Source: Blasia pusilla
Lineage: Eukaryota; Marchantiophyta; Marchantiopsida; Blasiales
Direction: 5' to 3'
DNA: 64,000 bases
NCBI GenBank assembly: GCA_050084515.1
Contig: CM114271.1
Span: forward strand, 43,028,001-43,092,000
A program made the translations under genes and the position numbers. Below are positions 53,921 through 64,000 of this stretch, one piece after another. The notes below the pieces were generated by a model, which made no database searches, was not told the DNA's origin, and worked only from the letters and a program-made list of their open reading frames with translations. Numbering within the stretch: position 1 is the first letter of the stretch; every line of letters starts with the position of its first letter.

Positions 53921-54921
53921 TGTCGCGACCCTCATGACCAAACAAGTGCCAAGCGGAACATCGGAACATTAGCGGGCTCACGCTAAGATGGTTTGCGCGT
54001 TGGAGTTGTCTCAAAGAGGAGACAAGAGACGAGACGCGAGCGAGAAGTCGCGTTTCAGATGTGATGGTCGCAACTCAGAAACCTGGACCAAACGCGGAAT
54101 GAGACTTGAAAGAAGTCGAGTCTAGAAAGTGGGTTGCCAAAGGAAAGATCCGGATTTGGAACGCCACTTGCGTTTGAGAGTTTCCGACTGTATTTATGGC
54201 CATAACTTTTAGCGCCAAGATGCGTTTGGAGCAAATAAGGGTGCGTTGGAAAGCTTATGGAGAGCCGGTTCAAACGCACCAAAGATCGCTGCAAACGCAT
54301 AAGCAGCGACCGAGATACGACCCGAAAACGACTGTAAGTGGAGTCGGGTTAGAGCCACAATGAAGGGCCCGAACCTCTTTTCCAAAAGGGGAGGGGTTAT
54401 TGGAGAACCCCAGAAGTACTAGTAAGGGGGAAGGTCTCCGAGAGTGCTTGGAACCCAAACCCCACTTTGGGCGCCGCGGGGCGGCTCAAGGGCATGGAAC
54501 GGAACGCGAGTTTGGGCGTTGGGTTGGAAAACCTGCACCAAGTCCATTGAGACGATTTTAGACATCCCTCTTGGATTTCACGCCGCGACTCAATTTCTTG
54601 GGTCTCGGTTCGGAACTCACACGAGGACCGTTGAACAGTTGGGATCGCTAGGCGTGTAAGTGCCGTTTCAGATCCCTTGACTAACCAGGAAGTCTGTTCC
54701 AAGTCTTGAAGGACTTGCCATGTGTTGGGAGCTAGGAACTAAGGAAGGTTGAGCTTGATGAGACGCCGAGTTGAGGACTCGGTGGGTTGGAACGCCGGTT
54801 GGCCAAACCCGACTAACGAGAGTGCGTGTTTGGGTGCAGATCGGCGATGAGTTCGTGACCTACTGAACGCACGCTTCCGCAACACTAAAGATTGACGTTC
54901 AAGGAGGGTAGGGGCGCGACA
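53921..54921 (+). repeat. 3' LTR of chromovirus
   Basis: Starts TGTCGCGACC, ends GCGCGACA, direct repeat of 47691-48657. Confidence 0.95.
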
Positions 54922-54926
54922 ACAAC
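54922..54926. repeat. 5-bp target-site duplication, right
   Basis: ACAAC, identical to 47686-47690. Confidence 0.92.
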
Positions 54927-55293
54927 GGCACCTCTCCTCCACGGAATGATGACATGCCATGGTAAGATTCTTTACAAATCCACTCTTGTAAGTCAATTGG
55001 TAGGCAATCCGCACTTGTCAAAGGATAGGTTTACTAGAGTGAAACAAGGTTTATACTACAACACTAGTAAGAGAAAGGAATGTGAAGAGGGCTCTCCTAT
55101 ATGTTTCGTTGATGTTGGTTCAGATTGTACAACTGCTTTTGAGACAAGAGATAATTCAGGCCCTTCAACAAGATCAACTAGGGAAAAAAGAGGTGAGAAG
55201 GGAGGGAAAGGGATAAAGAAAGGAATGGTGATAGTATCTGAGCCAATAGTACAAAAGGATTTTTGGTTGGGAAGGATTGTTATGATCAAATGA
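54927..55293 (+). pseudogene. Unrecognised coding sequence interrupted by the chromovirus
   Basis: The open frame reads GMMTCHGKILYKSTLVSQLV, GNPHLSKDRFTRVKQGLYYN, then a Lys/Arg/Glu-rich segment, VSEPIVQKDFWLGRIVMIK, TGA at 55291. The composition is protein-like, and the frame runs on leftwards into 47635-47690 if the element is removed. Weak continuation in other frames (KHRAPSDLLVRHVLAIDQ at about 55318; DYLRTMTSIPLWESAFLI at about 55556) suggests a longer, already decaying gene. I do not recognise the family; it could be a transposon gene or a host gene. Confidence 0.5.
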
Positions 55294-55890
55294 AAGTTTG
55301 GTGCATAGTGGGATAAGCATCGAGCTCCTAGTGATTTGCTAGTTAGGCATGTACTTGCTATTGATCAAATAAGTTACGTATGTCAATTTTTGTTAATTGG
55401 CATAAATCCACAATTAACAAAAAAACTCGATTCACATATGACACAACTGATTTGCAATGGATTGATATTGAGATGGTAGTATCGAATGTAATTAACTATG
55501 AAAGAGGGGCTTGAGCGCATCTATGTATTACATCCTATTGATAGGCAAGCAATGGATGATTATCTACGCACAATGACATCTATACCATTGTGGGAGAGTG
55601 CCTTCTTGATTTGCAAACACTTCTATGTGTGACACGTGGCAACTAGACAGCAAGAAAATGTTTCACATGGTATGGGCAGCAAGAAAATATTTGAATTTGT
55701 GTGCAACATCATTAATCTCTTCCCTTCATGGAATATACACTAGCTCTTCAACACTTTTTAAATTTCCCGTGTATGGCACGTATACCTTACTAGTAGTTAT
55801 TATTTTGAAATATACAAATATATACTTAGCATAATTTTGATTTTCCTTTTTTTTAGTGAGCATTTTTGTTTATTGATTGAGACGGTTAGT
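55294..55890 (+). other. Probable decayed continuation of the interrupted gene
   Basis: Short protein-like segments in changing frames as described for 54927-55293; no intact ORF. Confidence 0.35.
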
Positions 55891-55895
55891 GGGTG

Positions 55896-56095
55896 TATGG
55901 GATAGTCTAGTAGGGTGATATATTGGCATAATGAGTTTACACTCATTCAGGGGTTCAATTCCCTTGCATAACTGAGTTGGTTGTAGTGGATGTAGAGGGC
56001 AGACTATTGGGATGATGGATTGATATAATGAGTTTATACTCATTCAAGGGTTGAATGACCTTGCATCAAAGAGTTGGTTGTTGTAACAAATAGTA
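55896..56095 (+). repeat. 97-bp tandem duplication with tRNA-like fold
   Basis: The blocks ATGAGTTTACACTCATTC (55931) and ATGAGTTTATACTCATTC (56028) are 97 bp apart, with similar sequence on both sides (TTGCATNAN...GAGTTGGTTGT). Copy 1 can be drawn as a cloverleaf: acceptor TATGGGA/TTGCATA (5 of 7 pairs), anticodon stem ATGAG/CTCAT with loop TTTACAC, T arm AGGGG-TTCAATT-CCCTT. The loop resembles that of a tRNA-Val(UAC), but the D arm is poor and the acceptor imperfect. It is more likely a tRNA-derived relic than a working tRNA. Confidence 0.5.
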
Positions 56096-57169
56096 GATAT
56101 TCTCACCTATACCCTATTCATTAATATGGTTGCCAAAAATAAGAGCTTCTCTTTACTTCCAAGGGTTTTTTTATTCTTTTGAAAACTTAATCTGAAAAAT
56201 TTTAGGGGTCCAAATTTTTGGATTTGGGACATTTTTAAGTAAGAAAGGGGTACAAAACGTTTTCCGAGGACTTTAAAGTTAGAGGGTCCAAACCCTAAAA
56301 CGTCGCAGGTGATGTATAGGTCTACATACAATAACACCCCCCAAGCTTTAAATGAATAGAGACTCATGTTTTTATTTCTTATACAATAATTTCTCATCTT
56401 TATTTCCTCAATTTTAACTATGATGCATAATCGTGTGGCCAACATAATGAAAATAGAAACATTTTATAGTCTTGTAAACTAGTCAAAGATGGAGAATGAA
56501 TTAAATAGATTTCAAGAATGTATTTCTCAAGGGAGATTTGGAGAAGCAAGTCTACATATTTGAGCCCTATAGATAGCCTAAGGAGCAAGCATCCAAATTA
56601 TTTTTCTCTTGTATGAAAACTAAGAAAGACTCTTAATAAACTTGAAAAAGCTTCAAGAGTTTTATATGGTAAAATTCTTAAGTTCCTAGATATCCTTGGA
56701 TTTCCGATCTATAGTTTGGATTTTTTATTTTATTCATTAAGAGTTTAAGGACAACTAATTATGATCATTATCTATGTTGCTTTTTGGATTGCTAGGAGTT
56801 GTTCACTCCAAGCTATCACAATTCCTAGGAGACAAAATTACAAATTGATACTTCAAATTCAATATGCAATTTTAAAGATTTATGAATTCGACATAACAAC
56901 CAACTAAAAACCAATCTCAATGTCATTAGATTATAGTATAAAGTTTATAGTAGATGAAGATGAAGAGGAAGAGAAAGGGATAATTTGATAAGTAATTCCA
57001 ACATGTATCGTGATATGGTCGTGTACACGATCTAACTATTACCATAATTATGAAATCACCATGGAAACCTCATTTTGATGTAATGACATATACAAATCTT
57101 GAGATATATGAAGTTCACGATTCAATTTTTTGAATTCAATCTTCATCTTCAAAGCCTTTGGGGTTACAC
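56096..57169. other. AT-rich intergenic DNA
   Basis: No recognised features. Confidence 0.4.
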
Positions 57170-57570
57170 AAATAAGTTGATGTAGATTGGGCAAGGATTT
57201 TCCTTTAGACAACATTCACTTCTGAGTATATATTCAGGTTTTGCAATAAGTTGGACTTTGAAGAAAAAATCATTGACAATTATTCTCTTATTATCAAGAC
57301 AAGTTGAATACAAAGCAAAAACCATGGCAGCATGCAAAAAAAGAATTGGAAATCTTCTTGTTAGTCTTCTTGTAGATAAGTTAAGTCTTACAATGTTTAG
57401 ATCCAAGAGACATATATGCAAATCATGTATGTATAAATTATTTGGAAAATTATGTAGTGTTACCAACATGGAAAAGAGACCAGGATGCATTATCAATTCA
57501 TTAGGGAGAAAGTCATAGCATATAAGGTAGAGATCACTTATATGAATATATACAAAAGATGTATGATGAT
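57170..57570 (+). pseudogene. Ty1/copia RNase H relic
   Basis: Plus-strand fragments read DVDWAR, LSRQVEYKAKTMAACKKRIG and, near 57497, FIREKVIAYKVEITYMN. They parallel copia RNase H (ADWAGD, LSSTEAEYKA..AAC, HFIREKV..G.V.L.YV). Stops and shifts throughout. Confidence 0.7.
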
Positions 57571-59344
57571 TTTTCATATTTTATAGATGATCTATTTATG
57601 CATAATTTTTGAAATTAAGTTGGTTGATTTTGATTACACTTGCTTTGGTATTACTTTTGAATCAACATAAAATCTAAAGCTATTAATTTTCATATTAATT
57701 GGATATTAAAAATTAAAATTTTGGATTTTTTTCATTACGAATGTTTCATTGCAAATTATGTGAAAAAAATTGTGACTCACTAAAAGGAAATGATTACTTG
57801 TTGAGTTATTAGGAAACCAATCACTTTGAAAACTCACGACAAGCAATAATAGATCGATGTATTGTTAGGCAACTTACCACTTCTCATATTTTTGTTTAGA
57901 AAATAAGAGGCTCGATTGTAGTTGGAAACCCAATCTCTAAAAATAGGGGTGAAGGGATCTTACGTCTTTAGATGTAATGACCCTCAATACTCCCAATCTT
58001 GAACCGATACTATCTTTATAATGATCTTACTAAGAGGTAGGCCTTATCTTGAGAAGACCCTTCATCTTCTTAGCATTGAATGTCATATGGTGTAGTGAAA
58101 GTTTCCTCCTCACTACAGTGGGGAGAAGTTTCACCAGCAACTTCTCATCCTTCATATTTTACAAAGCATGGCATTAATTTTTTTATCTTCAAATCCTCCA
58201 AGAGTTAATAAAGTTTTTGACATAACTTTGTTTTGGTTGCATCCTTCCAATTTTTTTGCTAGCTTGGGGATCTTCTTTGACCAAGCAACTCCAACTTGAT
58301 ATATAAGGAAAAATATTTTCTTGGATTAGAGTTTCCAAACTTCTGCATTTCAAAAAACCAACTAGAACTATTACACATGATTATGCTTTTGAATGCTCAA
58401 TTCAATACTTGGAGATTCAATATGAAAATCTATGTTCCCTCCTATATTCATCTTGCAAATAGGGAGACGACATCTTATTGTTTCAAGGAAAAGCTAATGA
58501 GATGTTATGATTCTTTTAATCATGGTCATATTCTTCTTGTATTCGTGGTTTCTGTTTTGCTCTTAGGCAAGCATCTTCATTTCAGTCTCTATAAGATGAA
58601 TATATGCATATGACTTATTTCGAGACCATTGAGCTTTTTGGAAGCTGGCAGGGAATAAATCCCCTTTCCATGTGGAGGACATCAATCTCCTTGAGGATAT
58701 GGTATAGACTCAAGGAATCATATGTAGAAAAGTTAAAATTCTTGATATTAAGAATCATCTTATCAATGAAACTCAATGCACCTTGAAAATTCTCTTCATG
58801 CAACCCTAATCTTGGTTTCCCATTACTCATTTTCTCCTTTTTGGTATTATTTTCTTGGGGGTTTATTGCTTTTGAATAATCTTCCACTAATTTTGCTAAC
58901 CATTTCTTAAAGACTCCATGTTTTTATCCATGTTCAACCTCCATAGAATTTTGGCAATTTTCTCTCTAGGTTATAAATATCCCCTTCTAACATACATAAA
59001 AACGATCCATAATATAGAACCCATCATTTGAGGAAACCAAGAAATTATTTTCCTTGTTCCAAAATCAAGAATGATTATGACGTCTCTCATCGTGCCTGGA
59101 GGAATCTATGAGGGTGGCTTGCTCGTGAATCAAGTTCTCCTTGCTCTCCAACAAGATCAACATTTCTAATTGAGTGTATTGCTTTCTTGTATTCTTGAAG
59201 GGATATGTCTATAAAATTGATTGTAAATGGAGAATGTTACTATCCTCGCATCTAAAAGTTTTCTTATTTACTAGAATGTTGTTGAATGTTTAAATTAAAT
59301 ATTCATTTATGTTATATGATAAAAAGACTTGAGCATGTTTAGAT
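57571..59344. other. AT-rich intergenic DNA
   Basis: The largest ORF is minus-strand 58615-58887 (90 codons: GLHEENFQGALSFIDKMILN and onwards), protein-like in composition but unrecognised; it could be a transposon fragment. Confidence 0.35.
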
Positions 59345-59720
59345 TTTGTTGGGGATTTGCGCAAGAATAGATATACAACAAGTTATTCATTCATATTGGA
59401 CAAGGTTTGGCAGAATATTTGGATTTTATGTTTCTGCATAGGTAAGAAAATAGGAGCCATGATGGGTTTTCCAACAAAAAATAAGTGTTTGAATTTTCAT
59501 AATTTTTTGAAAAAATGTACAAAATATCCGGTTTATACATGACCTTGACATTGGCAAATGGATTTATAAGTCGGAAGTCTATATTGTAGTTCACTATACC
59601 TTTGGTTTTTCCACTACAAAGGTAGATTATATGTATATGGAAACTAAGAAGGCCATTTTTTAAGAAGACTTCTTTGTTAGCTTAGATTAATTCATGACCA
59701 AATTGCATGCATTGCATTGC
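59345..59720 (+). pseudogene. Second Ty1/copia RNase H relic
   Basis: Fragments read GDLRKNRYTTSYSFI (copia D.DKR.STTGYVF) and, near 59600-59660, FSTTKVDYMYMETKKAIF (copia LSTTEAEYMA.TEA.KEAIW). Frame-broken and short. Confidence 0.65.
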
Positions 59721-60193
59721 AATATCTAGAGTAGGATTCATGAGGAAAAAATGTACTACTCAAGAAAAACATATCTTGATGTTAAGTATTACTAAATTTG
59801 GGAGATTTTTGTTGATCATGAAGTATGTCTATAGAATATAGACACAAAAGTACATACAAAAAATATGTTGAAGAATCTTGTATGAATGGAGAACTTCAAG
59901 CTTTGCTTGGATCCCCTCAACAGTTTTGATGGTCAAGTCATCCATTGGGTGGAATGGAGAATAGTTTGATATTTTGATTTATGATTAGTACTATATACCA
60001 TGAACTCAATATGTGTAATAGTAGGCAAAGCCCATGTTCTTCAGTGCTCATTTCTCAATGTTGATCGTTTTGTACTTCAATAATTGTCTTGCCCTCACCA
60101 TGATCCTATGATATTTGTTAGAGATCAATTGTATTACGCAATTCTATGCGAAATCCTCCGACCAAAATGATTTGTTCCACTAATCTCAGATGG
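59721..60193. other. AT-rich intergenic DNA
   Basis: No recognised features. Confidence 0.4.
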
Positions 60194-60201
60194 CCGAAAT
60201 G

Positions 60202-60651
60202 CAAGGTTGCACAAGATGGATTTGCCAAGACAAGTTTACACATGTTTGCGGACATGCCATCCCACACCCACTCTCACATCTAGGGCCCGTCCCTTCTACA
60301 ACCTTCACCCGCATCTAGCTCGTAACCCTGCATGCATATGGCTCAAGCATCCGTCCGTCATGCCTCCCATCCAAGCTAGACGCAAGCGCGGGTAACTTGT
60401 ACCCATCCCGTGTGGGCCTAATTTTTTTTAAAGGGCAAGCAAGGCACTTTTGGCCCACATCCTCTTTGTACCCCTCTTGATGCGGGCAAGATGCTGGCCA
60501 GGGTCACAGGAGGAATACAAGCCAAGAGAGTGTAGTGCATGATTGCGGTAGGCTCGGGTGCGGGATGTGGGTAGTCAGGCCCGCTCAAACATGTCTGTCC
60601 CTAGAACAAACATAAGTGCGCGGTCACGAACTTTATCTAAGTGTAACCTTG
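60202..60651. mobile_element. Non-autonomous hAT-like element with 7-of-8 target duplication
   Basis: Starts CAAGGTTGCACAAGATGG and ends GTGTAACCTTG. Flanks are CCGAAATG (60194-60201) and CCAAAATG (60652-60659), an 8-bp target duplication with one mismatch. The GC-rich body (CATGCCATCCCACACCCAC, GCGGTAGGCTCGGGTGCGGG) and end sequences match the element at 31272-31643. No transposase ORF. Confidence 0.82.
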
Positions 60652-60659
60652 CCAAAATG

Positions 60660-63600
60660 GCGGCATGATGTCTTATCCATGTTGCACCATAGAGTCACGA
60701 TGCGTATACATTGGTTATTGAAGCACACCCTATGAACCTTATCCCCAAATAGAAAATGTACATCTAGAACATCAAGATAGCCTATACATATACATTCGAT
60801 CATAAGTCAAATTTTATGTGTTCTTGATCAACCTATGCCTATGATAAGTGAAATTGTTGAATCATCCTTTCCAAAAGCGCCAACTAGTGCCCCCATGGAT
60901 GGAGGATCCCACACGCCAACGCATTACTAGCACTAGTCCTAATCTCCTCACTTACCATTCTATTCCTGCTACATCTTGGATCTGTTGGTTGATGTTCAAT
61001 AACATTAGATTTACTACCGCTCAAATGGTCCTAAAATACTCTCCCAAATCATCATCATCCCCAATTATCTTAAGGCAAATAGGTTGGCAGGGAGAGTAAA
61101 TTGCAAGTATGGCTTGGAGCCTAAACATCTAAGGGACTCAAGGATTAGGACCTAAAATTACCATGATTAGCTATAGAATATTGCTTTAGTTAGTACGCAT
61201 CCTTGGTAGTTTTTTCACCATACGTTTTTCTCTTTGGGATTGGAGAGAGCCAAACTTAACTACCACTATCTGACATAATATGGTTGAGACATTGAACCTT
61301 AGTGACCTTGATGGGTGAATGCAAGTATATTCTCAAAGGGAAAATATTTTTTGTAGAGTTATACCCATAGTATTTTAAGAACTTGGCTATTCCTCAAGAC
61401 AAGTTGCTCACCATATTGGTTTGTGATAGCCATTTGAAAAGGTGACATATGTCGTGTTTGAGTCCCCCTTTGAATGCGCCGCCCACAAGATAATGAAAAT
61501 ATCCTAGATGTGCATTGCTTAGTATATTACATCAAGCTGGATGTTACAGTATTACTTGGAGACTAGTTAGGAGATTTCATTTTCAATTAGGGGGAAATTG
61601 TGTGGTCTTGATGACTTTGTGTATGTATAAATGTATCTACGTGTGAGCATAAATATTTTCATGTGATCAGAACATCAATATTGCGTTTGGTGTGGATATG
61701 GCCATCGGTATGTATGAGCACAAAAGATGACATAAGACCTAAGAATATGAAAAAAAACTTAAAGAAAATGTAGACTTAGGTAAGGAATCAACATTAAAGG
61801 AAAAAATCCAAGAACATGTGACACATAAATGCAAAAAATTAGGTGTCCCCTATAGTTCGTAATGGAGGAAACACAATGCTAAGAGTTTGAAATTGAACCC
61901 AAAAAGGCAAGACAAGATAAAAAAATTTCACAATGAACGATAAGATTTATTATGTATAGCAATTGTAGCTTCAAACAAAACAAGGAATGGGAGGATTTAC
62001 TTGCTCTAGTTAGAATAAAAAAGGCATGAGAAGTATGCTTGGAATAGGGAATAGATTATGAAGAAGTGAAAGAGAGATCAAGTATGGACGATTAGAAAAG
62101 TGGATAGAGGTGTGCAATTGTATTGCTAGAGAGTCCCTTAATATGCCACGCTTCCTAAATTTGTTGACATGAATCAAGTGTATTAAACTATGTTAGAGGA
62201 ACCAAGTATGTAGCCCATCCACATGTACACTACCTACCTATTTTGCACCTTTAGTTGAGATTTTATTGTGAGATCTAAAGAATGAATTTGGAATTTTCAC
62301 CATAATTAGAAAGTCAAAAACCAAGATTATAATGAATGTACTTGGTATAGGTTTTTGGATTTTAGTCAATGACATATGTAGATAAGTCTATTTCAAAGAT
62401 TTTTTCCAAAAATCTCTTACATAGACTCATCATTATCTACCACCCAAAAGCTTTTTGATCCCTCCAAATTGCCTTGCCCACTTTATTTGCCGCCTAATAT
62501 AGATGACATTCTCAAAATTTTCTTTTTTGGGATAAAAAGAAAGTTTGTCATTGGAAGAGGGGTAGTTGGCGATTGAGCATCGATAGAAGAAGAGCTTCGA
62601 TGGAACCTGAACATGGAGATAACTCGACATACGAGAATACGCTACCGCTGCGGCTTCCGACTATTTCACTACTCAGGAAACTAGGGTTTTTTACCTATTT
62701 TTCTTTATTTCTATTAATAGAAAAATTTTGCCTCTATTACATCAGGGTGCCTCGCACCGTGATGCAATACAGGATTAGATAATCCTAGTAACGCTACTCC
62801 AGAAACCACGTACGCGATATTACTATGACTCCTTCGACGTCCAAGGCTAAACCATCTTTCTAAGCTTCTCCTCATACAAGGGGGCCAATCAAATTAATGG
62901 TGCTTAGAGAAGTGGATGTTGAGAATCCAACAGTTTTATCATTCATATTTTCTTAGAGATTTTTTTCATCAGTCATTATTTTTTTTTGTTTTGGGAATCA
63001 TATCTTTGAAATTTTTTTTAATGTTCTTATTTTCCAGTGCATTGTACGTGCTATTGAACATAATTTGTTTCTTTTTGAACTTGCATGAGTTGCATGTTTC
63101 CTGATGTAGAATGTTAAGACACATTCATATTGTCCTTTTTCATTCATCATACTAGCATTAAAAAAATCAGAATATTATTCTAATTAGGGGTTAAAAATGT
63201 AGAGCTCTTATTAACTACTTCATATCTTTTCTTAAATTTTAAAACTATTTATGTATATATTATGTATTTTTAGATATTTCCTTAAAAATATATATATTTT
63301 TTCCTTACCACTTGACAGATATTATATGTTCACCAAAATAATCAGCTTAGAAGAAAGATTAGGTAAAAAGGTTAAAGTTTTTAGAGAAGAGTGGTAAAAT
63401 GTAAAAAGATGAATTTCCAAGAAGAAAGGGCTTCATCATGAAAAAAAATCGGTGTTTGATTTTTGTTATGAGAGGGAAGAATAGATAGGGAATTTTAAGG
63501 TGGAGAAAGGAAGAGAGGATGAGAGAAATTTTCAAAAAAAAGAAATGCCAAATAAAGAATGTTGTAAAAGCGTTTAATTTTAAGAGAGACAAGAGAGATT

Positions 63601-64000
63601 GTTCGATTTGGAGGAGGTCCTTTTGAACCCTTCCCCTATCCGGATGGAGAGAAAATAATGGGCTCTCTTTGGAGATTAAAATAGGGTATGTGAGTCCCTA
63701 CCCATTTTGGAGGAGACAACAAAATACTTGTTGTCTATATCCCCATCTTTGTCCCTAGCCTTTCATGAGGACAAACATACAAAAGGATGGAAGAATCGAT
63801 TGTCTGCATTTCTATGTAGAGTACATGTATGAAAAGAATCGAGAAAAGAATAAGACTAAGAATGAGTTTGGTGGGTGGATAGTATGAGGAAATTAGAGAG
63901 TTGTTGGAAATAATCCTATGTTATGTATAGAACTAGTTATAGTCCCTCCCTCTCTCTAAGGCAGAAAAATTGATGGGATCCTCCCTATGCAAATGAGATG
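60660..64000. other. AT-rich intergenic DNA
   Basis: No gene was recognised. About 62731-62766 can form an imperfect hairpin (CATCAGGGTGC against GCACCGTGATG). The end of the window (about 63600-64000) has purine-rich wording similar to the GA-associated family (GGAGGAGACAACAAAATAC, CTCCCTATGCAAATGAGATG) and may be a further diverged or inverted copy. Confidence 0.35.

Noticed and set aside
55896-55970. Functional tRNA-Val gene
   Set aside because: The T and anticodon arms fit, but the acceptor stem has mismatches and the D arm does not fold normally; kept only as a tRNA-like relic.
62731-62766. Terminator-like or MITE hairpin
   Set aside because: Imperfect short stem with no matching partner repeats or target duplication.

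Overview
The window reads as nuclear DNA of a streptophyte, most likely a land plant and possibly a bryophyte. The signs are one intron-rich housekeeping gene with GT-AG introns, Ty3/gypsy and Ty1/copia retroelements, a plant-type initiator-tRNA-Met primer site, hAT-type and Mutator-type (SWIM zinc finger) DNA transposons, long GA/CT microsatellites, and a very AT-rich right third. The species call is inference. Most of the window is transposon-derived and decayed; only one gene looks clearly intact.

Region 1 (1-12161) is a rearranged Ty3/gypsy element bounded by two direct repeats of about 1.4 kb that behave as LTRs read on the minus strand. Its gag, aspartic protease and the N-terminal half of a Dnmt3-like cytosine-5 methyltransferase lie on the minus strand (10303 down to about 7165). 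The C-terminal half of the same methyltransferase, followed by reverse transcriptase, RNase H, integrase and a C-terminal PHD finger, lies on the plus strand (about 1613-5485). The ancestral order was therefore probably gag-protease-methyltransferase-RT-RNase H-integrase-PHD: a retrotransposon carrying both a DNA-methylation writer and a chromatin reader. This copy is broken by an inversion inside the methyltransferase, by frameshifts and by stops. A third, inverted LTR fragment lies between two 105-bp direct repeats.

Region 2 (12162-16648) holds a reversed, truncated chromovirus copy (LTR, polypurine tract, chromodomain) and an orphan fragment of dihydroneopterin aldolase. Region 3 (16649-26041) is the one well-supported host gene, the spliceosomal DEAD-box helicase PRP28/DDX23/RH21. 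I traced it as 25 exons with all phases consistent, giving 948 codons plus stop.

Region 4 (26042-47690) has no confident host gene. It contains a dispersed repeat family with giant GA tracts, a hAT-like element with a perfect 8-bp target duplication plus related fragments, a decayed MULE/SWIM transposase gene and a neighbouring 205-codon ORF. It also contains a 272-bp tandem array, a 20-bp minisatellite, a perfect 36-bp palindrome and a copia RT relic. Region 5 (47691-54921) is a structurally complete but coding-dead chromovirus with LTRs, primer site, polypurine tract, chromodomain and a 5-bp target duplication; it interrupts another reading frame. Region 6 (54922-64000) is AT-rich and holds a 97-bp tandem duplication resembling tRNA, two copia RNase H relics and a second hAT-like element.
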